The notes under the pieces are model-generated. The model worked only from the letters and a program-made list of their open reading frames with translations, ran no database searches and had not been told where the DNA came from. Shown here piece by piece: positions 54,120 to 64,000 of a stretch of DNA of 64,000 nt (within the stretch, counting starts at the first letter, position 1; every line of letters starts with the position of its first letter). This stretch comes from PWXP01 sp040772845 (GTDB taxonomy: Bacteria > Planctomycetota > Planctomycetia > Pirellulales > Thermoguttaceae), in assembly GCA_040772845.1 (NCBI GenBank), contig JAXGXG010000001.1, positions 1,736,001 through 1,800,000 on the forward strand, read 5' to 3'. Made by a program: the position numbers and the translations under genes.

Positions 54120-55108
54120 CTCGCGCTCCGGAAGTGCGAAAGGGGTTCTGCGGCAAACGCAACGCGGTTTGCCGTGCAACCGCTTGCGCCCTGCTGTGCG
54201 CATGTTTGGTCGCATGTCTGCCGCCAGTGGAAAAAGCCCCGGCGATGGAAGTGTTTGCCGATTTCCTGCATTGGCGCGCCACGCAGCCGGTGGACTGGGT
54301 CCTCAATACGAACCGGCTGCCCAGCGATCAGTTCGTTGCCTACGAGACCATCGATTTCGACTTCGAGTCTGGATTTCGGGCCGGTGTAGGGCTGGAAGGC
54401 CCTTGGGACGCGAAGTCCTACTACACGCGATTCCATACGGCCACCAGCGATTCGGCGTCGGGGAATCTGACGCCTGCCTTTATGGGCGGGAAAATGGCGC
54501 TGTCGGACGACCCGGCCTCGTCGCCACCCTATTTCGATAGCGGGCAGGTGCGGTCGGTAATCGACTACAATATGGTCGACTGCGATTTCGGGCGGCAGTT
54601 CAACCCGCTTCCCTCGCTGCAGATGCGCCCCATCTTCGGTTTGCGGGCCGGTTGGATCGACCAGACATTCGACGCCGAGTTCCACGACGTTTCCGTCTCG
54701 AAGAGCATTCGCGAGCACATCCAGAACGACTTCTGGGGCATCGGGCCCAAGATCGGCCTGGAAAACGCCTGGACGGTGTGGGACGGCGAGGCGTGCCGAA
54801 TCCACTGCGTGGCAAACTTCTATACGGCCTATCTGCTGGGCCATTGGAGCATCCGGGATGTGACCCATCTGACGGCTCCGCAGGTTCAGTCCGAGCGCGT
54901 TGTTCCGATCAATGACCGCGACTTTGGCGCCCTGACGTTCCAGGCAGTGGTTGGCGTCCATCTGGAATACGGGTGCTGGTCGGCCATGGCCGGTTACGAG
55001 ATCAACGACTGGCTGAACCAGTGCCAGATCTTCGACGACGCCACGGGACCGCACAACAACGACCTGCTTCTGCAGGGGTTGGTTGTGAACGTGGGCTGCC
55101 GGTTCTAG
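54095..55108 (+). CDS. Lpg1974-like pore-forming outer-membrane protein
   Basis: Encodes 337 residues. The start MRYFCRFLTRAPEVRKGFCG has a signal core (ATACALLCACLVACLPPVEK; the Cys may allow lipid attachment), then MEVFADFLHWRATQPVDWVL. Further family blocks are IDFDFESGFRAGVGLEGPWD, LQMRPIFGLRAGWIDQTFDA, NDFWGIGPKIGLENAW and HLEYGCWSAMAGYEINDWL. A complete barrel is likely. It overlaps the preceding gene by 25 bases. Of the three paralogues this is the only one that appears whole. Confidence 0.85.
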   Translation: MRYFCRFLTRAPEVRKGFCGKRNAVCRATACALLCACLVACLPPVEKAPAMEVFADFLHWRATQPVDWVLNTNRLPSDQFVAYETIDFDFESGFRAGVGLEGPWDAKSYYTRFHTATSDSASGNLTPAFMGGKMALSDDPASSPPYFDSGQVRSVIDYNMVDCDFGRQFNPLPSLQMRPIFGLRAGWIDQTFDAEFHDVSVSKSIREHIQNDFWGIGPKIGLENAWTVWDGEACRIHCVANFYTAYLLGHWSIRDVTHLTAPQVQSERVVPINDRDFGALTFQAVVGVHLEYGCWSAMAGYEINDWLNQCQIFDDATGPHNNDLLLQGLVVNVGCRF

Positions 55109-55109
55109 G

Positions 55110-55138
55110 TTGACATGAACGTTCAATTCTGCCATTCT
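55110..55138 (+). promoter_or_regulatory. Candidate glpD promoter with palindrome
   Basis: TTGACA, 17 bases, then CATTCT. The spacer holds TGAACGTTCA (55116-55125), a perfect palindrome, which could be a regulator site. The -10 box is weak. Confidence 0.4.
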
Positions 55139-55176
55139 TGGCATTCGCTACACGACTTTCCTGGGAGGGAGTGGTA

Positions 55177-56760
55177 ATGAACCGAACTGAATCGATCGAC
55201 CGGCTTCGCGGCAAGGAACCGTTCGATATTATCGTTGTGGGCGGTGGGGCGACCGGGCTGGGCGCTGCGGTCGATGCCGCTTCACGCGGGCATCGGGTGG
55301 CGCTCGTGGAGCAGGACGACTTCGCCAAGGGAACGTCCAGCCGGTCCACCAAGCTGGTCCATGGCGGCGTTCGCTATCTGCGGCAGGGCAACATATCGCT
55401 GGTGCTCGAAGCGCTGCGCGAACGGGGACGCCTGGCGCGCAACGCGCCGCATCTGGTCCGCGATCAAGCGTTCGTCATTCCGAACTACAAGTGGTGGGAA
55501 GGCCCGTTCTACGGCATCGGAATGAAGGTGTACGATCGGCTGGCAGGCAAGCTCGCGCTGAGCCCTTCACGCTTCCTCAGTCGCAACGAGACCATCGAGG
55601 CCATTCCCACCGTCGAGACCGAACACCTGACTGGTGGGGTGATCTACCACGACGGGCAGTTCGACGATTCCCGATTGGCCATCAACCTCGCGCAGACGGC
55701 CGAAGACCTCGGCGCCTGCGTGGCGAACTACTGCCGGTGTACCGGGCTGGTCAAGGAGAACGGTTTCGTTGCAGGCGTATCGGTCGAAGACGTGGAGACG
55801 GGCGAGCGGTGGCAGATAGCCGGCCGTGCGGTGGTCAATGCGACAGGCGTATTCGTCGACGCGGTGCGCCGGTTCGACGAGCCGGGCAGTCAGCCGCTGG
55901 TGGCCGTGAGCCAGGGCATCCACTTCATTCTGCCGCGAGAGTTCCTGCCGGGCGATGCGGCCATTATGGTGCCGAAGACGTCGGATGGGCGGGTGCTGTT
56001 CGCCGTGCCATGGAACGGCGTGGTTGTGGTCGGAACGACCGATACGCCGCTGCCGTCGGCGTCGCTCGAACCGCGGGCGCTCGACGAAGAACGCAATTTC
56101 GTCATGGAGCACGCACGCCGCTACCTGGCGAAGGACCCCGCCGACGAGGACGTGCTGAGCATCTTTGCCGGCCTGCGTCCGCTGGTCAAGGCAGGCGATG
56201 CGAGCGATACGGCCGCCCTGTCGCGCGATCACACGATCGTCGTGAGCGAGAGCGGACTGGTTACCATTACCGGCGGAAAGTGGACCACCTATCGCAAGAT
56301 GGCCGAAGATGTGATCGATCATGCCGAAACCGTGGCCGGACTGGAGCCGGAGCGGTCGAGCACGGAAAGCCTGCAAGTGCACGGCTGGACCAAAGCCGCG
56401 ATCGACGCGCCGAATCTACGCATGTACGGTTCCGACGCCGCGCAGATCGTCCGGCTTCGGCAGCAGGAGCCGGCCTTGGCCGAGAAGCTCCATCCGGACT
56501 TGCCCGTAGAGAAGGTCGAGGTCCTCTGGCACGCTCGGCAGGAGATGGCCCGCACGGTCGAGGACGTTCTGGCCCGCCGTACCCGCTGCCTGCTGCTCGA
56601 CGCCCGTGCGTCCGTAGACGCAGCCCCCGCGGTCGCGGCGCTGCTGGCCGAGCAGCTTGGCAAGGACGCCGCCTGGCAGGCACAGCAGGTTGCACACTAT
56701 AGCACGCTTGCCCGCGGCTACATCTATACCGACCCAGCCAGCCGCGAACCGGTGCAGTGA
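55177..56760 (+). CDS. glpD: Glycerol-3-phosphate dehydrogenase (FAD, respiratory)
   Basis: Encodes 527 residues. The FAD-binding start FDIIVVGGGATGLGAAVDAA is followed by SSRSTKLVHGGVRYLRQGN, a hallmark of GlpD. The substrate region has VFVDAVRRFDEPGS and SQGIHFILPREFL, then VPWNGVVVVGTTDTPLP and SIFAGLRPLVKAGD. The C-terminal helical cap is present. It oxidises glycerol-3-phosphate to dihydroxyacetone phosphate and passes electrons to quinone at the membrane. GGAGGGA precedes the ATG at 55177; the ATG at 55138 is upstream of that site. It ends 110 bases before leuS. Confidence 0.95.
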   Translation: MNRTESIDRLRGKEPFDIIVVGGGATGLGAAVDAASRGHRVALVEQDDFAKGTSSRSTKLVHGGVRYLRQGNISLVLEALRERGRLARNAPHLVRDQAFVIPNYKWWEGPFYGIGMKVYDRLAGKLALSPSRFLSRNETIEAIPTVETEHLTGGVIYHDGQFDDSRLAINLAQTAEDLGACVANYCRCTGLVKENGFVAGVSVEDVETGERWQIAGRAVVNATGVFVDAVRRFDEPGSQPLVAVSQGIHFILPREFLPGDAAIMVPKTSDGRVLFAVPWNGVVVVGTTDTPLPSASLEPRALDEERNFVMEHARRYLAKDPADEDVLSIFAGLRPLVKAGDASDTAALSRDHTIVVSESGLVTITGGKWTTYRKMAEDVIDHAETVAGLEPERSSTESLQVHGWTKAAIDAPNLRMYGSDAAQIVRLRQQEPALAEKLHPDLPVEKVEVLWHARQEMARTVEDVLARRTRCLLLDARASVDAAPAVAALLAEQLGKDAAWQAQQVAHYSTLARGYIYTDPASREPVQ

Positions 56761-56773
56761 GGCAGGCCCACCT

Positions 56774-56802
56774 TTGCCGAAATGCGGCGGATGGGGTACA
56801 AT
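56774..56802 (+). promoter_or_regulatory. Candidate leuS promoter
   Basis: TTGCCG, a 17-base spacer and TACAAT, ending 68 bases before the leuS start. Good spacing and -10 match. It lies just downstream of the glpD stop. Confidence 0.5.
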
Positions 56803-56870
56803 CGGCGGCTTGACTGCCGCAAGGCTAGTTTTGCAGTGCTCTCTACGTACCGAACGCAACGGATCGCCCC

Positions 56871-59822
<2,952 letters not shown>

Positions 59823-59858
59823 TGTAGGGTGGGGCGAGGTACGAGACCCACCAGCAGG
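59823..59858. repeat. Possible remnant of a TAGGGTGGG-tipped element
   Basis: TGTAGGGTGGGGCGAGGTAC and GAGACCCACC resemble an end of the 180-bp element or a related short palindrome. It follows the leuS stop directly. Similarity is too short to be sure. Confidence 0.3.
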
Positions 59859-59861
59859 AGT

Positions 59862-59928
59862 TCAGAACCGGATTTCCACACGGATCTGTTCGTCGAATGG
59901 GACGCCGGTTCCTGCGGCGTAGAGTGGC
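59862..59928 (-). pseudogene. Second copy of the 3' end of the glycosidase-like gene
   Basis: On the minus strand this reads AAGTGVPFDEQIRVEIRF then stop, against EGTGVPFGEPIRVEIRF then stop at the end of the gene at 60268. DNA identity is high over about 67 bp. The changes leave the reading frame intact, so it looks like the end of a lost paralogous gene rather than random duplication. Confidence 0.7.
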
Positions 59929-60033
59929 TTGCACGCAGCCCGATTGAAGGGTAGAGTGAAATATGTAGGCTGTCATTTGCTGTAGTGCGATGGCAGTGTG
60001 GTGGGAACGTAACTACCTGGAGCTGGACTTGTT

Positions 60034-60231
60034 ATGACGGCATCGATTCAAGCCGAGCTTCCCGAAAAGTTGCTCGAGGAAGCGCGAGAGTATGTTCAAG
60101 CAGGATGGGCCGCGGATTTCAATCAATTGGTAGTGGACGCGCTCCGTCGGTACCTGGAATCGCACTCGGCCGGTTTGGCCGAAGCCTTCATTCGCGAAGA
60201 CGTGGAATGGGGGATCCATGGCCACGAATGA
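60034..60231 (+). CDS. Ribbon-helix-helix antitoxin-like protein
   Basis: Encodes 65 residues: a short strand (ASIQAELPEKLLEEAREYV), then a helix-turn-helix core (AADFNQLVVDALRRYLESH), as in CopG/ParD-type ribbon-helix-helix proteins. The end (EAFIREDVEWGIHGHE) would bind the toxin. It overlaps the next small frame by 14 bases, the usual layout of toxin-antitoxin pairs. Because that toxin is cut off, this antitoxin may be an orphan. Confidence 0.75.
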   Translation: MTASIQAELPEKLLEEAREYVQAGWAADFNQLVVDALRRYLESHSAGLAEAFIREDVEWGIHGHE

Positions 60232-60328
60232 GCCACTCGTTTCCGTGGTCGTTTGTGATGCTGGGCCTCAGAATCGGATTTCCACCCGAATCGGTTCGCC
60301 GAACGGGACGCCGGTTCCTTCGGCGTGA
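60218..60328 (+). pseudogene. Truncated PIN toxin start
   Basis: The frame MATNEPLVSVVVCDAGP is the first strand of a PIN-domain toxin, with the first catalytic Asp. After GP it runs into sequence that on the other strand encodes the end of the glycosidase-like gene, and stops at 60328. The remaining 130 or so residues of a normal PIN domain are missing, so the gene is dead. Confidence 0.6.
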
Positions 60329-63300
60329 AGCCATTCGGGTGGTTGCGTGTAGGTCGGCGTGGAGATGCGCGACGTACAGCGGCGGCCGTCGCCCAGTTCC
60401 AGCTCGATCCAGAAACGGCGGATCTTGAAGCAGTCCCGGCCAGGGTTGTCGACCACAAGGTGGTTGACCCGATCGAGCGATACGATGGCGTCCGGGCCGA
60501 TCGGCATGGCGCCCTCGCCCCAAATGCCCTTCGTCTCGTTGCCGCCGGCCGATGGGATATCGCCCAAAGCGATGCCGTTCAGGATACCTTGCGAAACATA
60601 TTCGCCGCCGCATTGCAGACCGATCGCCTGATAGTGAAGTGTTGCCGACCTGGCCTCGCGCAACAGGTCCGTTGTCAGGTTCGCCACCGGATTTGGGCCC
60701 GGTTCAAAGCGTAGCGCAACCGGCCGGTCGTGCAGCGTCAGATCGAGCACCGGCTTGAGACTCTCGATGCGCATGTTGGCCCAGCAGGCCCAGTCGCCCG
60801 ATGAATTGTCTGCCGGCCCGACGTCGCTTATGAGCTTCAACTGCACACGCTGCCCGGCCCAGGGCGACAGGTCGGCCTCCAGCGGTGTCCAGGCATGTTC
60901 GATCCACTGCCGCTCGGCAACGATCGTCTCCGTTCCATCAGACGCCACCACGGCAATGCGGAACAGGATGCCGTCGCCTGCATCGCTGCCGTCGGCCTTG
61001 CCGATCTCACACCGCAAGGCCGCGGCAGGCGTGGCCGGGAGCTCGATCGGGGCGAACAGGGCGAAGGCATAACCCACACCAGTCTTGTACGGTGGGTGCA
61101 TGAACAGGGCCGGTTTCGTCACGCCGCCGCACGCGCGTTCGGTCCGGTGCGCCTGGGCGCCGCTTGTGCCGTCCAATACAGCCTCATTGCCCTTGCGAAG
61201 TCGCTCACCGGTAGCGGTTTCGCCACCCAACTCGGCAATTGGGACGATGGCGTTCTCGGCCTTCAGCCACCAGCGGCGATTGTACGCCAGATCACCGGCC
61301 TGGACTTCGAGCAGTAGTTCGCGGACCTCTTCCTTCTCAGGCTGTGCGAACGTGAACTCCATGCGCGCCGGCGCCCCGGGCTTGAGCGCGACCGCTTCCG
61401 TCTGGCCGGCCAGGGTTGCCATGGCATCGGCCGTTGTACCCAGGTGCGAAACGAGTTCGAGTTGCAGCGACGGGCCGATCTCGAGTGTCGCATCGACCAG
61501 GGGAACCACGGTGAAGTCGATCCACGCCTCTTCAAACGACTGCCAGAGTCGCGTGCCCGGCGTCGCATCTTCCGGAATGCGGAACTCGTGCTTCTGTTCG
61601 CCGGCAATGCTGACGATCTCGCCCGGCGCCACCTTGGTGCGGTCGCAACACAGGGTGACGGCCGGGGCCGACTGCGGCGTGAGAATGTAGCTGAAAGCGC
61701 TGAGAACGGGCGTGACATAGACCAGCCCGCGACTGAACCGCGTTTCGGCCGGTCCCATTTCCTTTCCATCAACGTCGAGTGCAACCGCCGTCGCGGTGCG
61801 ACCATCGAGCGAAATGCCGAAGTCGGCACAACCCTCGACGGGAATGACCTCGAACGTGCCGTTCCGCCGCTTGTGCGCGATTGCCTGGCCGTCGGCGGCC
61901 GCCTTTTCGAAATGGGTGAACCGGCCGCGGCCGTCCACATAAAGATACTCGGGCGCGTCGACGTAATCGACCCGATGACCGTCGATCAGGGCACTGAAGG
62001 CCGTAATCGGCACATCCGGCGTACCTGCGATACACCAGCCGTTGGGCGGGAGGAGGAAGCCGTCGATCGGCCAGTTTTCCGCCGGATGACCGTTGACCGT
62101 TACGGTCAAACCATTGGAATAGCGGGTTCGGACTTGCGACCGTTTGAACGCGCCCGACGCCACCGCCGCACTCGTATCGAGCAGATTCCCTTCCGCGTCG
62201 GCGTAGCGAATCTCGTCGGCCGTCTCCTGGGCGTAATGCTTGTGCACCTGCTGCACGGTGAAGTAGCTGCGAACGGTGTGGGCCGTACCGCCTTCGCGCA
62301 CAAGGAAGCCGGTGTGGCCGAACGCCAGGGTGGCGGCAAGGAACTGGTCGAGCCGGGCCTCCCGCTCGGCAGGCGTGTCGCCGAGCCGCTCTTTACGGCC
62401 AAAGAACATGCCGGGATTGCCCATGCCGAAATTGCAGCAGAGCGGATGCAGTTTCCGCAGATCGAAGTCGACCAGCCACGGGTTCTCGTCCAGCCGGGCC
62501 GCCTGGTCCTGTCCGTAGTTGCCGTCGGTCAGGCCGCAATAATACCAGTGGTTGTTCCCTTCACTGTAGACGGGCCCGTTCCACGTCTTCTTCTGGTGGA
62601 GCATGATCTCGCCGTAGGCGTAGAACGTTGCGGCGAACGTGCCGGCGCCCGGCACACGGGCATCGAAGTCGCAATAGCTCCATGGCTGCACGGCTGTGTG
62701 GACGTCGCAGTAGGCCGTATTGAGCTGGAACTTCTGCTGAATGATGGGCGCCAGCTTGGCCTCCAGCTCCACGGCCCGTGACGGTTTGGGATTGTAGCAG
62801 CGGGCCCATGCGGACCGCCAGTTGCCGTCAGGCATGCGGGTTACATAATCTTCGTCCCAATGCTCGTTGACCGGAGCATAGTCGGTGTAGTTGTTGTAAA
62901 TGCCGTAACGGAACCCCAGGGCATGCAGCTTGCGCGCGTAGTCGGCCTGCCCCTCGTCGCCCCCTTTGCCGGGCGCCGCGCGGGTGCGCATGGTGAAACT
63001 CTCGCCCCCGTCGCGCCAGCCGACCTCGTGGTCGGTAATGACCACGTTGGTCATCCCGTAGCGGGCGATGTTCTTCCAGTAAGCATAGTCATGCTCGCGA
63101 TTTCCCGCGCCGTAGGCGATCCATACGCGCTCGCCTGCCACGTGCATCCAGGGCGACTTCGGATTTGCGACGTTGGGCAGCACTTCCTCGAAACGCGGCG
63201 ATACGGTGAGGAAGAGCCGTTCGAAGCAGTCGTTGCGCGTGCCGTCGGTCTTGGGCGTATACCGGCTGCCGCCGTTGTAGACGACGCCCTCCTCAGCCAC

Positions 63301-64000
63301 CTTGTTCATCGCCCAGAGCGACGAGGCATTCGAGCGGTAGTAGTCGATGATCGAAAACGTGAACAGCGGCCGCTCCACCGGTCCCGTGACCAGCACGGCG
63401 GGGCGCTGCGCCTCGCAGGCCAGGTAGGGGAGTGTCACCAGGCGAGGATTCTCCACGCCTTCGGCCCGGCCGATTCGGAACTCGCCTATCTCGCCGCCGA
63501 GACATGCGACATCGACCACCAGCGACTTCTGCCAAAGGCGGAACGTGTACTTCACCTCAACGTTACGATCGCCGGCGCGGCATCGCCAGACCGAAACAAC
63601 CGTATCGCCGTCGCGTTGTGTGGATACCGGTTCGATGGCGTCGGGGGCGACGACCTTGTCGCCGTCGTCGACCGCGAAACAAATGCCTCCATCGGCCATG
63701 GGCCGGAATGGTTCGCCGCGTCCGATCCACTCGGCCGTGACGTCGCCCAGCGTACCGGTCGAAGGCTGATAGCGATAGACCAGTTCTCCGTCGGATCCCT
63801 GGTAGCGGAAGCTGTAGACGCCGTTGGCCTCTTCGAGGCTTACCTTGAAGTCGTTTGCGAGGTTGTCCGGCAAGATCGTCTCTTCACGCGTGGGAAACGG
63901 AAGTGCTTCCGAACCCGTGTTGGCGCCCGGACTCTGGCCGGGAAAGAGAGTCAGGTTGCGCCGGGGCCTGGGCGCGAACTCCAGCGGCGACAGTTCCTCC
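60268..64000 (-). CDS. Large glycoside-hydrolase-like protein, 5' end outside window
   Basis: The frame stays open to the right edge, so the gene starts beyond the window; at least 1,244 codons are visible. The N-terminal part has a beta-sandwich (YSFRYQGSDGELVYRYQPST). The central TIM barrel includes YGMTNVVITDHEVGWRD, LHALGFRYGIYNNYTDYAPV, NTAYCDVHTAVQPWSYCDFD and GPVYSEGNNHWYYCG. The Asp in YCDVH and the Glu in YSEGN are candidate catalytic residues. Later come Cys/Gly-rich and several beta-sandwich domains. The layout resembles the GH101/DUF5696-like group, but I cannot name the substrate. No signal is visible because the start is missing. Confidence 0.65.
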   Translation of the reverse strand, partial: EELSPLEFAPRPRRNLTLFPGQSPGANTGSEALPFPTREETILPDNLANDFKVSLEEANGVYSFRYQGSDGELVYRYQPSTGTLGDVTAEWIGRGEPFRPMADGGICFAVDDGDKVVAPDAIEPVSTQRDGDTVVSVWRCRAGDRNVEVKYTFRLWQKSLVVDVACLGGEIGEFRIGRAEGVENPRLVTLPYLACEAQRPAVLVTGPVERPLFTFSIIDYYRSNASSLWAMNKVAEEGVVYNGGSRYTPKTDGTRNDCFERLFLTVSPRFEEVLPNVANPKSPWMHVAGERVWIAYGAGNREHDYAYWKNIARYGMTNVVITDHEVGWRDGGESFTMRTRAAPGKGGDEGQADYARKLHALGFRYGIYNNYTDYAPVNEHWDEDYVTRMPDGNWRSAWARCYNPKPSRAVELEAKLAPIIQQKFQLNTAYCDVHTAVQPWSYCDFDARVPGAGTFAATFYAYGEIMLHQKKTWNGPVYSEGNNHWYYCGLTDGNYGQDQAARLDENPWLVDFDLRKLHPLCCNFGMGNPGMFFGRKERLGDTPAEREARLDQFLAATLAFGHTGFLVREGGTAHTVRSYFTVQQVHKHYAQETADEIRYADAEGNLLDTSAAVASGAFKRSQVRTRYSNGLTVTVNGHPAENWPIDGFLLPPNGWCIAGTPDVPITAFSALIDGHRVDYVDAPEYLYVDGRGRFTHFEKAAADGQAIAHKRRNGTFEVIPVEGCADFGISLDGRTATAVALDVDGKEMGPAETRFSRGLVYVTPVLSAFSYILTPQSAPAVTLCCDRTKVAPGEIVSIAGEQKHEFRIPEDATPGTRLWQSFEEAWIDFTVVPLVDATLEIGPSLQLELVSHLGTTADAMATLAGQTEAVALKPGAPARMEFTFAQPEKEEVRELLLEVQAGDLAYNRRWWLKAENAIVPIAELGGETATGERLRKGNEAVLDGTSGAQAHRTERACGGVTKPALFMHPPYKTGVGYAFALFAPIELPATPAAALRCEIGKADGSDAGDGILFRIAVVASDGTETIVAERQWIEHAWTPLEADLSPWAGQRVQLKLISDVGPADNSSGDWACWANMRIESLKPVLDLTLHDRPVALRFEPGPNPVANLTTDLLREARSATLHYQAIGLQCGGEYVSQGILNGIALGDIPSAGGNETKGIWGEGAMPIGPDAIVSLDRVNHLVVDNPGRDCFKIRRFWIELELGDGRRCTSRISTPTYTQPPEWLHAEGTGVPFGEPIRVEIRF

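Overview
The window looks like chromosomal DNA of a planctomycete (Planctomycetota, probably Pirellulales or a close relative). This is inference from gene content: two DUF1559 proteins with a pilin-like N-terminus, several PEP-CTERM exoproteins, Tat-exported Gfo/Idh/MocA oxidoreductases, a ThuA-domain protein, a XylR-type AraC regulator, a 1,453-residue autotransporter-type beta-strand repeat protein and tandem Lpg1974-like outer-membrane porins. The DNA is GC-rich and coding-dense. No rRNA, tRNA, transposase or CRISPR array was seen.

Layout. 1-2748: a rhamnogalacturonan-lyase-like enzyme cut by the left edge. 2911-9262, all on the minus strand: a VapC toxin pair, a pilin-like membrane protein, an amidohydrolase remnant, a secreted phosphoesterase, a Tat FAD oxidoreductase, a DUF362 protein and a TspO gene with an in-frame stop. 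9640-10935: a PEP-CTERM protein. 11189-22317: a leftward defence-type island made of an SNF2 helicase, an OLD-type ATPase/TOPRIM protein, a type III methyltransferase (Mod), RhuM and a type III restriction subunit (Res), with two stray helicase-tail fragments at module borders. 22620-23134: a DUF4258 pair. 23463-29634, minus strand: housekeeping genes rpmB, gatC, gatA, gatB, a SAM hydroxide adenosyltransferase and bioA. 29752-44336, mostly plus strand: a carbohydrate or surface-biology region with PEP-CTERM proteins, DUF1559, Gfo/Idh/MocA, ThuA, a TIM-barrel isomerase and the XylR regulator. 44513-51779: tolC, then tetR-MFP-RND, a tripartite efflux system. 51974-55108: three tandem outer-membrane porin paralogues, one frameshifted and one lacking a signal peptide. 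55177-59822: glpD and leuS. 59862-60328: a decayed toxin-antitoxin spot flanked by two copies of a glycosidase gene end. 60268-64000: a large glycosidase-like gene cut by the right edge.

Most of the structure the genes do not explain is repeats. A mobile-looking element of about 180 bp occurs four times, and its ends supply the stop codons of three genes. Smaller palindromic elements occur between genes, and one sits in frame inside leuS. The two best regulatory sites are a consensus promoter with a palindromic operator in its spacer before tetR, and a pair of direct repeats two helical turns apart next to the XylR-type gene. Functions are assigned from motifs and family knowledge; no database search was possible.
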